NCBI RefSeq assembly: GCF_002078875.1
Contig: NC_034422.1
Span: 1,484,923 to 1,548,922, forward strand
Length of the DNA stretch: 64,000 bases
Direction of reading: 5' to 3'
Source of the DNA: Numida meleagris
Taxonomy: Eukaryota > Chordata > Aves > Galliformes > Numididae
Shown here in pieces: positions 25,015 to 37,361 of this stretch. The position numbers were made by a program, and so were the translations under genes. Below the pieces are notes generated by a model, which searched no databases, had not been told where the DNA came from, and was given only the letters and a program-made list of their open reading frames with translations. Within the stretch, counting starts at the first letter, position 1. Each line of letters starts with the position of its first letter.

Positions 25015-27943
25015 TAAAATTGCTGAGCAGAAATACAGTAACATAGCTGTGGGGCCATTGCAGTGTGCTGTGATGGCACAGAACACAGAGTGAGAGCTGG
25101 AAAAAGAGGTGATGGAAAAGAGAAAAGAAAATACCTTCAGCTGACATGAAAGGGAATAGACAGTGTCAGTAGGGAGCAAAGAGTAGTTGGTTTTATTGCT
25201 GGCAAGAAAAGTTTCCTCCGGTTTCTATCAGCGTGAAGGATTGGCTGGGTCAGGCAGCATGCTGTTAAGTACATAGAAGGTCTCTTCTTCCTCTCCAGAT
25301 GGATTCCCATCGTTTTATTTCGGGATGTCAGAAGGTTATAATGTAGGCAGGGCCTTGACCAGGGCAGGGCTGTGAGGCAGAGCAATAACATAAATCTTCA
25401 GAGCCCTTGAAAAGATTTGTCTGGGGGCAGAAAACAAGCCAGCAGAGAAAGTTCAGATGAAGCTCTGTCCTCACAGGATAGCCATTAGTTTTTGGCAATT
25501 CAGATTACTGTGCATTTGTCTCTGAGAGAGACTTTTTGTATAAAATGCATGTTTTGATTTTAAGCAGCAACCAGTCCTACAGTGCCATGTGTCTGTCACC
25601 TGCACCATAAAAATCCCAGGGCAATACACTGTAAAAGGAATTCCCCAAGTAAGGTAATTCCAGCAAAGGCGTTCAGGAACGCATTTAGTTTGAAGCCAGG
25701 TGGCTACTTCCCTGACACTGGCTGTATTTGGCAAATACTGTATAGAATTTCCAAGTCACTGCACACACGCGTGCACATATTTACATATATATGTATGTGT
25801 GTAGATATACATAATATGAACCACAGCCTTTTAATTGTGTATGCTGTGATTCAGCAGCAGCAAGAGCTTTTGGCAGGGACATAATTTCAAATCTCCTGCT
25901 GAGGGTGCCTGCCAGAACATTGTTGGACAGCAGTAGGATGAGGAAAGTTATTTATAAATGGGGATAATTAGGTCCTGCGCTTATTAGTGTTGGGACGGAG
26001 ACAGAAAAACAACGTGTAGTCGTATTTGTAATACGAGAAGATGCTCTCCATGATTTTCTCCTTGTTGATACAACAAGAACCAAGCACCTCAGCTGAAATA
26101 GCATCAATACGTGCTGCTCCCAGGTGGGAGATGTGGCTCTGGGGTGGGGTTGTTACGCTCCAGGACAGACAGATCTCAACCCTACTTAGTCAAGTTTGAA
26201 ATAATTCCACAGGATTCAGCTCAGCTACTCCAGGTGCTGAGCCCTTGTAACCAATTAGACTCTTGGTCCTAACCTTGGTGTCTTGCGTTCAGGCAAAAAT
26301 AAACTCTGAACAAATAGGAACTGTACTAACTCCTCTTATTCGGAACTGCTGGCTCTCAGCCACGCTATCAGGAGATGGCCCTGGCTCAGTCTCATCTTGT
26401 GCTCATCTCTGTCGGCAGAGGAAGGGCTGTGTCTGTGCCACATCAGCCACATGGGTGCACGTTACGTCCATTGGCCTTGAGAAGTACTGTCATTAAGACA
26501 AATGCATCTTTCCGCTGGTGTTCTCCCTAGAGGTATAAGCCCAATGAGCACATAATAAGGTCATGGTTTCTCCTGCAAATGGGATTTTTTTAAACGTTGG
26601 CACAGTGCCGAGGAGGTCGGTTGTTCAGGGTGATCCCTGTGCTTGAAGGCGGGCGGCTCTGAGCAAGCGCTCTGTGCTCCCATTCTTGCTAAGTGAATGC
26701 CACGTCCCAAGTCTTGCAATGGTTTCCCCATGCACCTGAACTCAGAGCTGGGGTTGGGGCCTAAATACAGACTGCTCGGCAGCGGCTGTATCAAATGCAA
26801 CCCTGGGAAACTCACCACAGCTCCAAATCCATTTTGTTTTCTAAGCCAGGAAAAAAAAGTGGTTGTAAAGAGAGATCAGCTGAGCACTGCAAAAGCAGAG
26901 TCCCACTTACTAATCAGGATTCAGAGAAATGCCTGAGCCCTGTTCCATGGTTGTGAGCAATCCGCAGCACTGTTTGTTAGCAGAATCAAAGTTTACTGAT
27001 AACTAAGACAGAAAGGTTGGGAGGGAGCTGTTCTTGAGGCAATAATACCAAATCCCTTTTTGTTTCCTGGATAGCGATTGCACTAAAATACTCTGCTTAT
27101 GTTTCCATTCCTTAGACCATCTGTTTCCAATGAAACCCTTCTGGCGTGATGCATCATTATTTATTAGAGCATTACATTAGATAACGCAGCGTTAGTGTTT
27201 TTGTTAGAAACCCTTAGTTTCATGAGTATGACTTCAGGGGCAGAACTGGATGCCTTTCCCTAATGAAAGGGATGGAGCCGGTATTAGTATAATTAGTTTA
27301 CCAGCTCAGAAATGTTCCATTCAGTCTTTGACAAATAACATTTTTGGCGTGTCTTTTGATTTGTAAGTCTGAATGTTAGTGTTTGGGAAACACAAACGTC
27401 CTCGTTTTAAATGGCCTTACACTTTACTGAAGGGGTAAGGAAAGAGGCAGCCTCGGGAAAGATGAGTTGCTCACAGCTCTATCTGAGATACTTCTCTTTG
27501 CCGGTGATACCCAGCACTGATAAAAAATTTCCTTTCAGTCTACTTCAGCCAGGAAGAGGGCGGCTGCGAGCTCCAGATGAAGAAGGGGGTTAGTCTTTCA
27601 TGACTGACTTTCTGTGCCCTAGATAAGGTGAAACCTCATTTTAAGTAAGTTTATGGAGAGGGTGTCTGGGGAGGAGGGCAAGTCTCCCATCCTAAGTGAG
27701 CTTCTCTCAGTTTTGTGGCCAAGAGAAAGCTGAAGGATCCTTGAGTGTGTGACTCACAATACCTAGATTGAATTCAAGATCTGAATCAGTTCTGGCATGG
27801 ATCTGTGTAGGCTTCCTTTCATGCCAAAATCTCCATAGATTTTATGTTGTATTTAACCAACACAGTACTTGCGTGGTATTGCTGAGCTCTTCGGTGGAGC
27901 AGTCAGATACGGTCAGAGAGCCAATAGCACAGCTTCCAAACCT

Positions 27944-27961
27944 TTTTTTTTTTTTTTTTTT
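27944..27961. repeat. Poly-T tract (18 T)
   Basis: Uninterrupted T homopolymer in intergenic DNA. It could be the poly-A tail of a minus-strand insertion, but no element was recognised next to it. Confidence 0.8.
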
Positions 27962-28272
27962 AACTTGTCAAGTCACACAAACCAATGATGCTTAAAAGCA
28001 GTATTTTCTTGCTCTCTAAAACATGTATTAAATGAGCTTAAGTAGACATCATTTTATAACCCAGTAGTTTAAACTAGCATGTCATTTAAATTTTGCTGGG
28101 GCTGAAGCAAGCCAGGATGACATCAGTGTTTCCTCCAGGAAGGCCAGCAGTCAGCCCGCAGCGTGTGTCTGCATGCATCTGGGTCCAGTGACCTCACGTT
28201 TCCTTTTCTTTCTCTCCTCTTATTAGCTCATAACTTTGCAGCTGTATTTTGTATCGTGCGAGGTGATACATT

Positions 28273-28330
28273 GTGAACAAAGGTATCCGGGGTCACATTT
28301 TGTTCACTTCGAACGCATTTTGTTCATTTC
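28273..28330. repeat. Compact inverted plus direct repeat cluster
   Basis: GTGAACAAA at 28273-28281 is exactly inverted at 28299-28307. In addition CATTTTGTTCAyTTC occurs at 28296-28310 and 28316-28330 with 14 of 15 bases identical, 20 bp start to start. A GGGGTCA nuclear-receptor-like half site lies in the loop. It may be a regulatory module; that is inference. Confidence 0.5.
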
Positions 28331-31079
28331 CAGTGTCCTTTTCCTACTCTACTGGTTTTGTTTAAAAAAATGCCTGGCAGTTCATACATTTTTCTTGCGA
28401 GCTGTAGGCTAGAGACCTGCCCCTGCTCTCCCTGCAGCTAACGGTGAACATCCAAACACTGACTCATCTCTGTAGCGATCCGGGTCCCATGCAGGAAACA
28501 GGAGTTCTTCATATTCCTTGTGCAGTGACATTAAGGCCGGGAGCTGCCGTTGCTCCTGCTGTTGCCATAAGGTTTTGCTGCCGGCCAGGAGAAAGCACCA
28601 TCATTCTACCATTCTGTGATCATTTGTCAGACGGCATCCGTGCCGACTTCCCTGACAGCCGCGCCGGCTCCCTGCCTCCTGCTCGGCCTAGTTCTGGCAG
28701 CAGCACAGCCCAGAGCGCAGCCGGCCCTAAGCACCCGTTGTGGCAGAGCTCTGCGTCCCACGGAGCTGGGATGACCCCACTGGAATCAGCCCTGAGCAGC
28801 GCCCCGTGGGTATCAGTAGCACCAGCGTGCTGCTGTTGGGCTAACAGAGTAATTCCATTAGTGGGCACCATCAGGAGGTGGTTATCCTCTTAGGGGGATT
28901 TTCTGCTCCCAGATGAAACACAACACAATGAAACGGGATTAGCATTGTAGTCACGTGAATATTAAAACAAACACACAAGCCGAGAGCGTGGAGTGAAGCA
29001 GCTGCTAATGCAGTGCAGGACGGTGTGCTCAACCTGCTGGTAACGCTTCAACAAGTTGTTGGAGTTTTTTCAACCTAGCTGAATTCAAGCTTTACAAAAC
29101 GGTAAGCCTCATCAAATTAAAAATAATATTTTTGGATTTACTGAGCAAAATAAGACTCTCAAAGATAATCTCGAAACGCTTTTGCACATAAAGAGTGTAA
29201 GTACGACAGTCCCTAAAGCAACCAAAACTAAACTGCAGTGTGAGCATCTGCCGAGGAGACGGTGAAGTGCTATCACAGAAGAATGACATCCAAAATGCAG
29301 CACTGAGGCAAGCAATCATATTGTCCATTTTCCTTTTCTAGCACAGGGAGATTTGCCAAGTGTTCAGCAGTGCATTTTTTTGCTGAGAAAACACTTTTGA
29401 CTGCTGCTTACGATGGTCATCAGGCGCTCTCCGAGTCCCCTGCTGGGAGCCGGTGCTGGCCTCACTCCTGGCAGACTTCCCTCTGTGGGAATGGGGATTC
29501 TGATCTCACGTTGGACATTCTGTGCATTCAGCGCTCCTGTAGTAACACTGAAATTGCAACCTGGAACATGTGGTTTTAGACTTCGAGCAACGGAGAGGGT
29601 TTTTTTTAAGGAATTGCAGTGTTAGTCCCATCTGGCTTCAGCCTGGCCCCGGGCAGGGGATGGGATAAGGGCACACGGGCACCTCTGTCAGTTGCTGGGG
29701 AAAGAGAGGAGTGCTCTCTCTGGAGATTTGGATGGGAAGTTTTCAAAATAAGCTTTTTTTTCTCCTCAGCTCTTGATGAGAAAGAGGATATACAGTATAA
29801 ACACAGTGTCTCTGTGATAAGGGCTAATACTTCCAAGTTAAAGAAAATAACAAACAGGAATTTTAAAGCTACGCGAGACGAAACAGAACGCTCAGTGCTT
29901 TAGAAGAACGCTCGGTACCTTAGCCACAGAGACAGAGGTAGGCAAGAAGGATGGAAACAAGCATCAAGCCTGTAGCAAACGTTGCTCAGAGCCTGTGCTC
30001 CGTGCGAGCGGTGTGGCCGCAGTTGGTCTGCGGGGAGCGGGGGGCCCTGGCGCGGCATGCGCTGTGCGTGCGTGAAACAGAGCCACGGAGCGGTGGGTGG
30101 GGGAAGGACGCTGGGCTCAGAGCTGGGGAGGGCCCCAACTGCAGCACCAGGGCCGTGCTCGGCCCGGGGCTGTGCGCGGGGCAGCCCTTCGTGCACGGCT
30201 CCGCGCTCACTGCTGCAGCACGGCTGCGAGCGCTGCGCCGTGCCACTGTGCTCACTGCAGAAGCGCACTCTGCAGGCCGGGGACCTGCAGCTCGAATAGG
30301 TGGATGGGAATTGGAAGAGTGCATGGTTAAATATAAAAAAATCTGAAAGATGGCAAATAGCGCGCTTGCAAAACTGAATTTAATAGGTAGAAATGAGCCA
30401 TGAATTCGGACGTCAGCTCAGAAGGAAAAGAACCCTGTTCTGCTCATCTTTCCCCAAGGAGTCGGTGGGTTTCAGTTTGCAAATAGGTTCATACGAAGCT
30501 CTAAATTATTGATGGTGAGATCATCTGCAGTTCAGCGCTGATGCTGCGCACACAGCGTGCTGCTGGGCCCGGGGCTGCCAGAGCGACGGACAGAACCGTG
30601 TTACGGCCCTTGGGGCTCCGCAGCCACCACTGAGACACTGAGTGTGTCCGTACGGGCACGGGCAGGCAGGATTCGGGCCGAGCTGGAGAGCCGCTGTTCT
30701 CCTGCCTCGTCAGAGGTATTTCGGGGCTGGGGCCTAAAGGTGAAATGCTGACAGAACCACAGGTGAGGAACGTGTCGGTTGGACCACAGAAATGACAACT
30801 TGTTTTTCTTCTTGATCCAGAAAGCAGAAGGAAGCCTTTACGAAGGAAGGAAGTGGTGACTGAAGCAAGGTACATCGTGCAGAGATGTGCGGTGTAGTGC
30901 TACCCAAGCTCGGTGGTTTAAAGGCAGGCTCTGCCCAACCGTGACTGAACGTCTTTTCCTTGGGCCTACAGCGGATGTCTCCTTGGAGCTGTGCGGGACG
31001 CAGCTGCTCTGCCGCGGACATCGCCTGCACGGGGCGGCTCCAGCCCGGCCCCGGTGCTCTCTCTGCGCGGCGCTGTCGG

Positions 31080-31190
31080 GGCGGCCTCGCGGCTGCCGGG
31101 GAATGTTGCCCCACTCGGCGCTCCGTCCGGGGCGGGGCGGCGCGGGGCGGGCGGGGCGTGGGAGCGAGGCACGCGGCCGCCGCCCGCGCC
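31080..31190 (+). promoter_or_regulatory. PGAM5: PGAM5 CpG-island promoter with GC boxes
   Basis: Dense CpG and overlapping GGGGCGG/GGGCGG boxes at about 31129-31160 lie immediately before the start codon, with no TATA box. This is the expected form of a TATA-less housekeeping promoter. The high-CpG zone runs from about 30990 to 31720, through exon 1 and into intron 1. Confidence 0.75.
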
Positions 31191-31450
31191 ATGTCGTTCC
31201 GCCGCGCCCTGGCGCTGGCCGCCTGCGGGCTGGCCGGCGGCTCCGTGCTCTTCTCCGCCGTGGCCGTGGGCAAGCAGCCGGCCCGCGGGGACGCCGAGCC
31301 GCGCTCGGGGGGCTCCGCCGCCGCTCCCCCCGCCCCCGCCGCGCCGCAGGGCTTGCTGCTGCTGCCGCCCGCCGCCTCCTGCCCGCCGGGCCCGGGATGG
31401 ATCGAGCGGCCCGCGGGCGGCGGCGGCTTCTGGGACAGCAACTGGGACCG
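31191..31450 (+). CDS. PGAM5: PGAM5 exon 1: membrane anchor, Ala/Pro linker, WDxNWD motif
   Basis: The exon encodes the N-terminal anchor [20 protein letters not shown], a GC-rich Ala/Pro/Gly linker expanded relative to human, and FWDSNWD. The donor CG|gtgcgt splits an Arg codon. Confidence 0.95.
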
Positions 31451-34400
31451 GTGCGTGCGGCGGCGCGAGGGGACCGCGCGGGGCCGGGCGGAGGGGGGCG
31501 GCGGGGCCGGGGGCCGGGCCGGGCGGAGGGGGCGGCGGCGATCGCGGCGCGGAGCGCACCGCGTCCTTCGGTCGGAGCTCCTCGGGAATGGCGCGGCCGG
31601 GGCAGCGCCTGTTGCGTGGGGGCGGAGCGGGGCCGGGAGCCCCGAGGGCAGCCCCGCGCTGCCGTCACCCCGCCGACATCTTGCCGCCAGGCCTCAGCGC
31701 GGCCCCGAGCGGCGGCTGCCGGCACCGGGCGGCCCAGCGCTGTGCTGTGCAGGGAGGGCTGTGCTGTGCTGTGCTGGGGGGCCGCGCTGTGCTGTGCTGT
31801 GGGAGCTGCGAATTCATTTAGCGGTGGCTGTTTCCGAATGTATTGGATTTACCTGTCAGTTATAAACCTTAGCCTATGGGATTCATGTGTTTGGGTTTTT
31901 TTGAACGCAGGGTTTTATTTATAGCTCCAGCACGATGGTTTCAATCCGTTTTGCGATATAATTGGTTAAGTAGTCCATTCCAGTGCTTCAGATGTGTGTA
32001 ACTACAGCAGGCTTATCCATCTGTAAAATTCCCATCTCCAAGTTTTCCTTCCTAAAACTGGAGTTCCAAATGTGCTTGCGCAGGCGCGAACCGCTGGCTC
32101 TCATCAACCTCAAAAAGAAGAATGAGGAGACGGGGGAAGAGGAGCTCAGCTCCCGCCTGGAGCACTGCAGGGCCAGGGCCACGCGCCACATCTTCCTCAT
32201 CCGCCACTCGCAGTACAACCTGGACGGCCGCGCCGATAAGGACAGAACTCTGACCCCGCTTGGTACGTAGGCCTGGAAGAGCTGTGCTCCTGACGTTAAG
32301 CACGGCCTTGTGTGTGAGCCGCTGTCTCAGCAGTGCAGCTCAGTAGCCCAGCTCTCCTATGGCTTTTGCTGCCAAAGCTTCATCCGTGTTACAGAAGCTT
32401 TGTAACGGAAAGATGGTACAAAGGTGATTTCTCAATTTTCAATCTCTAAGTCCAAAAATTGAAACTCGCTTTACAGCATTCAGAAAACATTGGCTTCTGA
32501 AAAAAACATAAAGGAAGTTTCCAGTTATCATAAGGGTTTGGAGCAGATTTTCCTGCTGCCCAGTACAGTTTCCCTTGGCTGTGGCTTGTGTCTTAAACTG
32601 AGCCCCATAACGACCCTTGAGGTAGAATTCTCTTTAACCAATGGGTTGCGTTTGTTAATTTGCTGATTTATTTTCTTAAGGTCGAGAGCAGGCTGAACTG
32701 ACGGGACACAGACTAGCAAGCTTGGGGTTAAAGTTCAATCAGATCATCCACTCCTCCATGACCAGAGCAACGGAAACAACTGAAATTATAAGCAAATATC
32801 TCCCAGGTAAGTGACTTCTGTTGGTTTCTCCGTATCTTCTGATCCTTCAGGCTGCTGCCAGTAGGATTCTGAGCTTGTCCTTGAGTTACGGTGTAGTTGA
32901 GCCGTTAGTGATCAACTTCTAGAGTGTGTGACCATGTCTGTAAAGAAGCTGGCAGCCTTCCTTCTGCTTGTTGCCAGTTTCTCTTTAAAAAATCCAGGGG
33001 AGCTGCCACTCTGAGTGAGTCACTGGCACCTGTGTGCGCTGCTGTGCAGCTCAGCTCTGTTGGTTGCTCTTCCCTTATGGATTTTGTAAAGCAAAGACTG
33101 TTGCAGGTCATCAGGAAAAAAAAATATGAAAAAATGTGTTGGCTGTGCAGTCTGTGGGCATGTTTGCAGGAGCATGGGACATAACAGCTCCTTTCTGAAC
33201 GTGTATTTCATGTTTTAGGTGTCAAAAAAATTAGCACTGATCTGCTGAGAGAAGGAGCACCTATAGAGCCAGACCCTCCCGTCTCCCACTGGAAACCAGA
33301 AGCTGTGGTAACCTTTCACTTACACTTTGCTTTATGTATTTTCATTTTTATACTTCTGAGTGTACTTTAAATGGACAATGGCAATAACTTGTGGCGAGCT
33401 GATGCTTTTCATCACGGGCCTTAGATAGCTGCATACTTTTTCCTCCTCAGTAAGCGTACAGAACCCCTAAAATAATTTAAAATCTCTGTGTATTAATTGA
33501 GCCTCAAGTCTGCATCCGTGTAAAGAAGAAGTCTTTAGAAGATGTAACCAACGTGCAGACGCTGCTCTGAGCTGTGTTTAAATCTGAACTCTGTGCCATT
33601 AGCAGTATTACGAAGACGGAGCTCGAATTGAGGCTGCATTTCGAAACTTCATTCATCGAGCTGATGTAAAGCAGGAGGAAGACAGCTACGAGATCTTTGT
33701 GTGTCATGCCAATGTGATCCGCTACATTGTCTGCAGGTATGTGTCGGGCTGCGTGCTCACCTGTGTTCTTTGAAAGGTGGAGTCCTGCTGAGTTAGCGCT
33801 GGTGTGTTCATTGCGCTGGCTGAGCTGGGAGGTCTCTGTGTGCCATGTTAGAGGTGGCTGCAGATGGGTGCTTGCAGCAGGAGCAGCTGGTCCTGCAGCT
33901 TTGTCACGGGGCAAATTTGGAGATACAGGAAACATTTGAAAATTAGAACACTTTCAAGTGCAAATGGCGAAATTGGTGAGACTGGATGCCCTGTGGTGTC
34001 TGAGCAGTCTCTTTAACGCCATGTGCTTCTGCTTCACATAAACCTGAAGACCATGCCCGTGCTGACTGCTGGGAAGGACAACAGATAGAGCGTCGAACTA
34101 GGTGCCTGTTTTTGGGGAGATTTGATCTTACTTAATGAAAGATGGATTGAGTTTGGGGAATTCCTTACTAGGTGTTTTGCATTATGTACATACGGTATTA
34201 GCGTGCTTTTTGCAGTAACATTGAGCGTAGGATTGGATGGGAGAGGGCATCTTTCAGCTAGAGTCTGCGTGGCTGTGAAGGAGAAAACAGTTCTGCATCT
34301 TTGCCTGTCTCCGTATCCAGTCACCTGAGTCTGTTTGGTTCCTCTTTCTCATCAGCAAAATGCTGTCTTGTGAGATAATGTGTTTTGAGCAGGACAGATA

Positions 34401-35761
34401 TGATTAAACTTTAATCTGAATAATAGCCACAACAATTTCAGTTAATTTTTTTTAGCTGAGCTAGTTACGTGGCAGCCTGTCTGCTCTGCAGACTGCTTAG
34501 AGCTCTTGGAAATGGCTGTACTTAAAGTTATTGATCAGGTACACAGAGTATTCTTTTCTGTGCCCAGAGGGATTGTCTTTCTGCTCCTAAGGCTTCTTCT
34601 GAAATACTTGCATGCTTTTTCTCGTTGCTGTTTCTTCCATCTTCTTTTCACCTTACCTGCTGTATCTGCCATTTCAGGCTATCTCATAGCAACTGAACGC
34701 AATCTGCACTGTTCCTTTTGAGTCCAGCTTGACTGGCTGTTATTTATTTTAGCCTTTCTAAAAGATGGCTGTGGACTCAAGATCAGGTTATTCCTTGGCA
34801 CCAGATTGAAATGTTTGAGTCAACTTCATACTTTCTGGAGCTGTTTGCTGCAGCTGGTTGAACTCCTCCTGAGGCCGTTCCGTTAGGAACTTGAGCTGGA
34901 GACGAGGCAGATCCATGAGACTGCATTCCTACAGAGCGCGCTGCGTGCTCGTTCCTTTCATGTCTGGGGAGCAGCGTAACTGATGGGAAGCAGTCGTAGT
35001 GAATGGCTTCCATCAGCACACGCTGGTAACTAGAATGAATTAGACATCACTACCTCTTCTCTGGTGTTTTTACTTATGCTATTTAGTCTTATCAGCAGAA
35101 GTCGTGCTGCTTATGCCTTTGGTCTGCTGGGGAGACCTACTGTGGAGAAGTGAGATGTTTTCTCTGCCCGCCCTAAACAGCACTGTTCTGTGGTACTGGG
35201 TTTGGCTCAGTGACCAGCTAAACCTAGGGTATCCGTCACCTTATTTGTTCCTAGGTTGCTCAGAGCACTCCCAGCATCCAGACTACGTTACACCTTCTAC
35301 CTTCTGTCAGTTTGAATTAATCCTGTCTACATTAATCGCATCCATCTGCTGGAATCTGCTTATGAAAGTACATTCTTGGCACCGGTCCATTTACCAAAGC
35401 TGCACTTCTTTATTAATTAATTGCAGGAATTTTTTTTTCCAAACGTGGCTCAGTAGGAGCATTTACATGCAAGCTGCAGAACGACCATCAGTTTCATTTC
35501 TTATCTTGAACAGAAAGTGATGCTGCCAACAACACGTTGGTATAACAGTATTCACAATATTTTGATATATAACAATATTTTTGTTTCCCTGTTGTTTCTT
35601 TTCGTAACAGAGCGCTGCAGTTCCCCCCCGAAGGCTGGCTGCGAATGTCTCTTAACAATGGCAGCATCACCCACCTGGTGATACGGCCAAATGGGAGAGT
35701 GGCCCTTCGAACGCTGGGTGACACAGGTTTCATGCCTCCAGATAAAATCACGCGCACCTGA
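31191..35761 (+). CDS. PGAM5: PGAM5, mitochondrial Ser/Thr protein phosphatase (6 exons, complete)
   Basis: PGAM5 is a histidine-phosphatase-fold enzyme that acts as a Ser/Thr/His protein phosphatase in mitochondria, with roles in mitophagy and necroptosis signalling. Exons are 31191-31450, 32084-32262, 32681-32806, 33219-33307, 33603-33736 and 35611-35761; all phases join, giving 312 residues against 289 in human. Visible features are an N-terminal membrane segment (residues ~6-26) keeping the LFSA context of the PARL cleavage site, a WDSNWD multimerisation motif (81-86), a KEAP1-binding-like NEETGEE, and the catalytic RHS with His128 (human His105). The C-terminal catalytic lobe contains CHANVIRY. 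The start was chosen because it gives the MxFRx[11 protein letters not shown] terminus in a good Kozak context (cgcgccATGt); the frame is open upstream but not homologous. The extra 23 residues lie between the membrane segment and WDxNWD. Confidence 0.97.
31738..31800. repeat. (GCTGT)n pentamer repeat in PGAM5 intron 1
   Basis: Two blocks of tandem GCTGT are separated by short G/C-rich sequence, at the edge of the CpG island. Confidence 0.8.
32084..32262 (+). CDS. PGAM5: PGAM5 exon 2: KEAP1-type motif and catalytic RHS
   Basis: The exon encodes [20 protein letters not shown] and later [13 protein letters not shown], which includes the catalytic His. The acceptor is tgcgcag, and the donor gtacgt follows TLTPLG. 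Confidence 0.97.
32681..32806 (+). CDS. PGAM5: PGAM5 exon 3: phosphatase core
   Basis: The exon encodes [18 protein letters not shown] and [20 protein letters not shown]. This is the conserved segment after the catalytic His, with the phosphate-pocket Arg in SMTRA. The donor is gtaagt. Confidence 0.97.
33219..33307 (+). CDS. PGAM5: PGAM5 exon 4: [14 protein letters not shown] segment
   Basis: The exon encodes [20 protein letters not shown] through WKPEAV. It starts after a gttttag acceptor and ends at a codon boundary before gtaacc. Confidence 0.96.
33603..33736 (+). CDS. PGAM5: PGAM5 exon 5: second catalytic His segment
   Basis: The exon encodes [20 protein letters not shown] and [14 protein letters not shown]. 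The His in CHAN is the second conserved active-site histidine of the histidine-phosphatase fold. The donor is gtatgt. Confidence 0.97.
35611..35761 (+). CDS. PGAM5: PGAM5 exon 6: C terminus
   Basis: The exon encodes [20 protein letters not shown] and ends [10 protein letters not shown] before TGA at 35759-35761. This is near-identical to the mammalian C terminus. Confidence 0.97.
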
Positions 35762-37361
35762 GGAGTGAAGGTGCTGGCTGCCCGGGAGCTGCCTCTGGAC
35801 TCTTTGCACTAGTACATTTGGCTACAGTACCACTAGATTTTTATCTGTTACGTTGTGATGCTGTCTTAAAATGTCCTTCAGCCCCTTGCCTCCTTCATGC
35901 GCACTCATATCTGCCTTCCACTCCAGAAGAGAACTCTAAGCCTGAAGCTGTCCTGTCCTCAGGTATTCCCCAGAACTCAAAGCTGAGCTGTGGAATACAA
36001 AACAAGTGAATGTCCGTGTGCTCAGCAGCTGCAAGAGCACCAACTTTTTATTCCCCTGTGAATTCCTATAACCAAAGCTTGCTCCTGTGGATATTTTTCT
36101 TGTGCAGGAAAATAATTGCAATGGGGACTGTACGACCAGCCTTGTGTCGCACACTGCAGCTGAAGATGCGCCGGCATGTTTCGGCTGTTGCAGAGGAGTT
36201 GACAAACTGAGGGTATTCTGCTGTTAAAAGGAGAAAGGGTTAAGGCTTCTGGTTTTGTAAGCTGTCGAGGATGTATGTTTTTGTTGTGTCCCTGTTCCAC
36301 TCTGCCCCAAAAAGCTCACGTAAACTGTGCCTGGAGGCTGTAGGCATCAAGAGGGTAAGAAAACATCTGCCTCAGAGCTGTGGTGCTAGAATTAACTGCT
36401 GCTTATATTGAGCGTGCCTCCATCCTCAGGAAGTCTTTAAGCTATTCTGAACGTTATTTTTTTCAGTCTCATAAAGCCTTCAATTAAAACTTGATCTGTA
36501 GAAGGATGTAGGCATGCCGTTTTAGCAGTAAGATGGAAGCAACGTAAAGCAGTTTTATCTGCACGTTCTTCTCGTTACTCCTATATTTCCAAGGAGTAAA
36601 CTTTTTTCCTTCTGCTTTCTCCTGTGGATTTCTCTTTGTGGATACCTTGCTTTTGGTGTCGAGAAATAGCAGCGCTGAATTCAGGGCGGTAGTACTTCAG
36701 GTCGCAGGTTCTGCAGGATTGGAGCAAACCGCTGCTTGAAACTGCAGGTGCCCAAATGGTGATGGGGCATCTCTGGGCTGGCTTCTCTAGGCCAGTGCTT
36801 TCTTTAACCACCAGGCAAATGCTTTAGGTTAAGGTAAAGTGCTCTTTTCTCTGGCTTTGGCACAGCTGGACTTGTGTAGGAAGAACACAGGTGGCTAAGA
36901 AGTAGGTATCGTTTCTGAGAGGAGGGCTCAGAAGCATTTCATCTTGCTGGTGTTTGGTTAGCTCACAATGCCTGTAACTGAAAAGTTCCGTATGCATGGT
37001 CTGCTGTGGTGATGGATTGTGTGTACAGTGCAGTACGGTGAACATAAATAAGGCATTACACGTCTGTAGATTTTTCTTATCTCCAAAAACCTTAGAGAAA
37101 CCCCAGGCTGGCTCCAGTCAGAGCTGTGTGAAGCGTGGTCGTGGCACACCACCCAGCAAGACAAGGCTACGTCTTATTTCGTACAGGACTGCTACGTCAG
37201 AATGACTTCAAGGAAACTGGGACTAGTGGGGAATAAAATATGGTCGTTGTAGTGCAGCTTGTGGGGGCAGCAGGAAGCCATCGTGACGTCTGTCTCATTG
37301 ATGCAATGAGAATAATTTATCAGTTTTTTTGTCTATTAACTTTTTAAAAGTTTTGAATAAA
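35762..37361 (+). other. PGAM5: PGAM5 3' UTR, ending at an AATAAA
   Basis: Non-coding sequence runs from the stop codon to AATAAA at 37356-37361, which is followed by a T/GT-rich tract. An earlier AATAAA lies at 37232-37237. The length is plausible but inferred without transcript data. Confidence 0.6.

Larger units (their letters stand above)
17350..30990. other. ZDHHC8-PGAM5 intergenic spacer, no recognised gene
   Basis: About 14 kb contains only short unsupported open frames on both strands and AT-rich low-complexity tracts. I searched by eye for a PXMP2-like gene, the usual human neighbour upstream of PGAM5, and saw none. Notable items are the exon-like segment at 22127-22188 and the repeat cluster at 28273-28330. 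The first few kilobases may still be ZDHHC8 3' UTR. Confidence 0.6.

Noticed and set aside
28444..28893. 149-residue plus-strand open frame in the spacer
   Set aside because: It lies in a locally GC-rich stretch with an equally long antisense frame and no similarity that I recognise.
30734..31924. Several 190-345-residue open frames on both strands around PGAM5 exon 1
   Set aside because: They are Arg/Ala/Pro/Gly-rich by-products of the CpG island, where stops are rare. Only the frame starting at 31191 matches a known protein.
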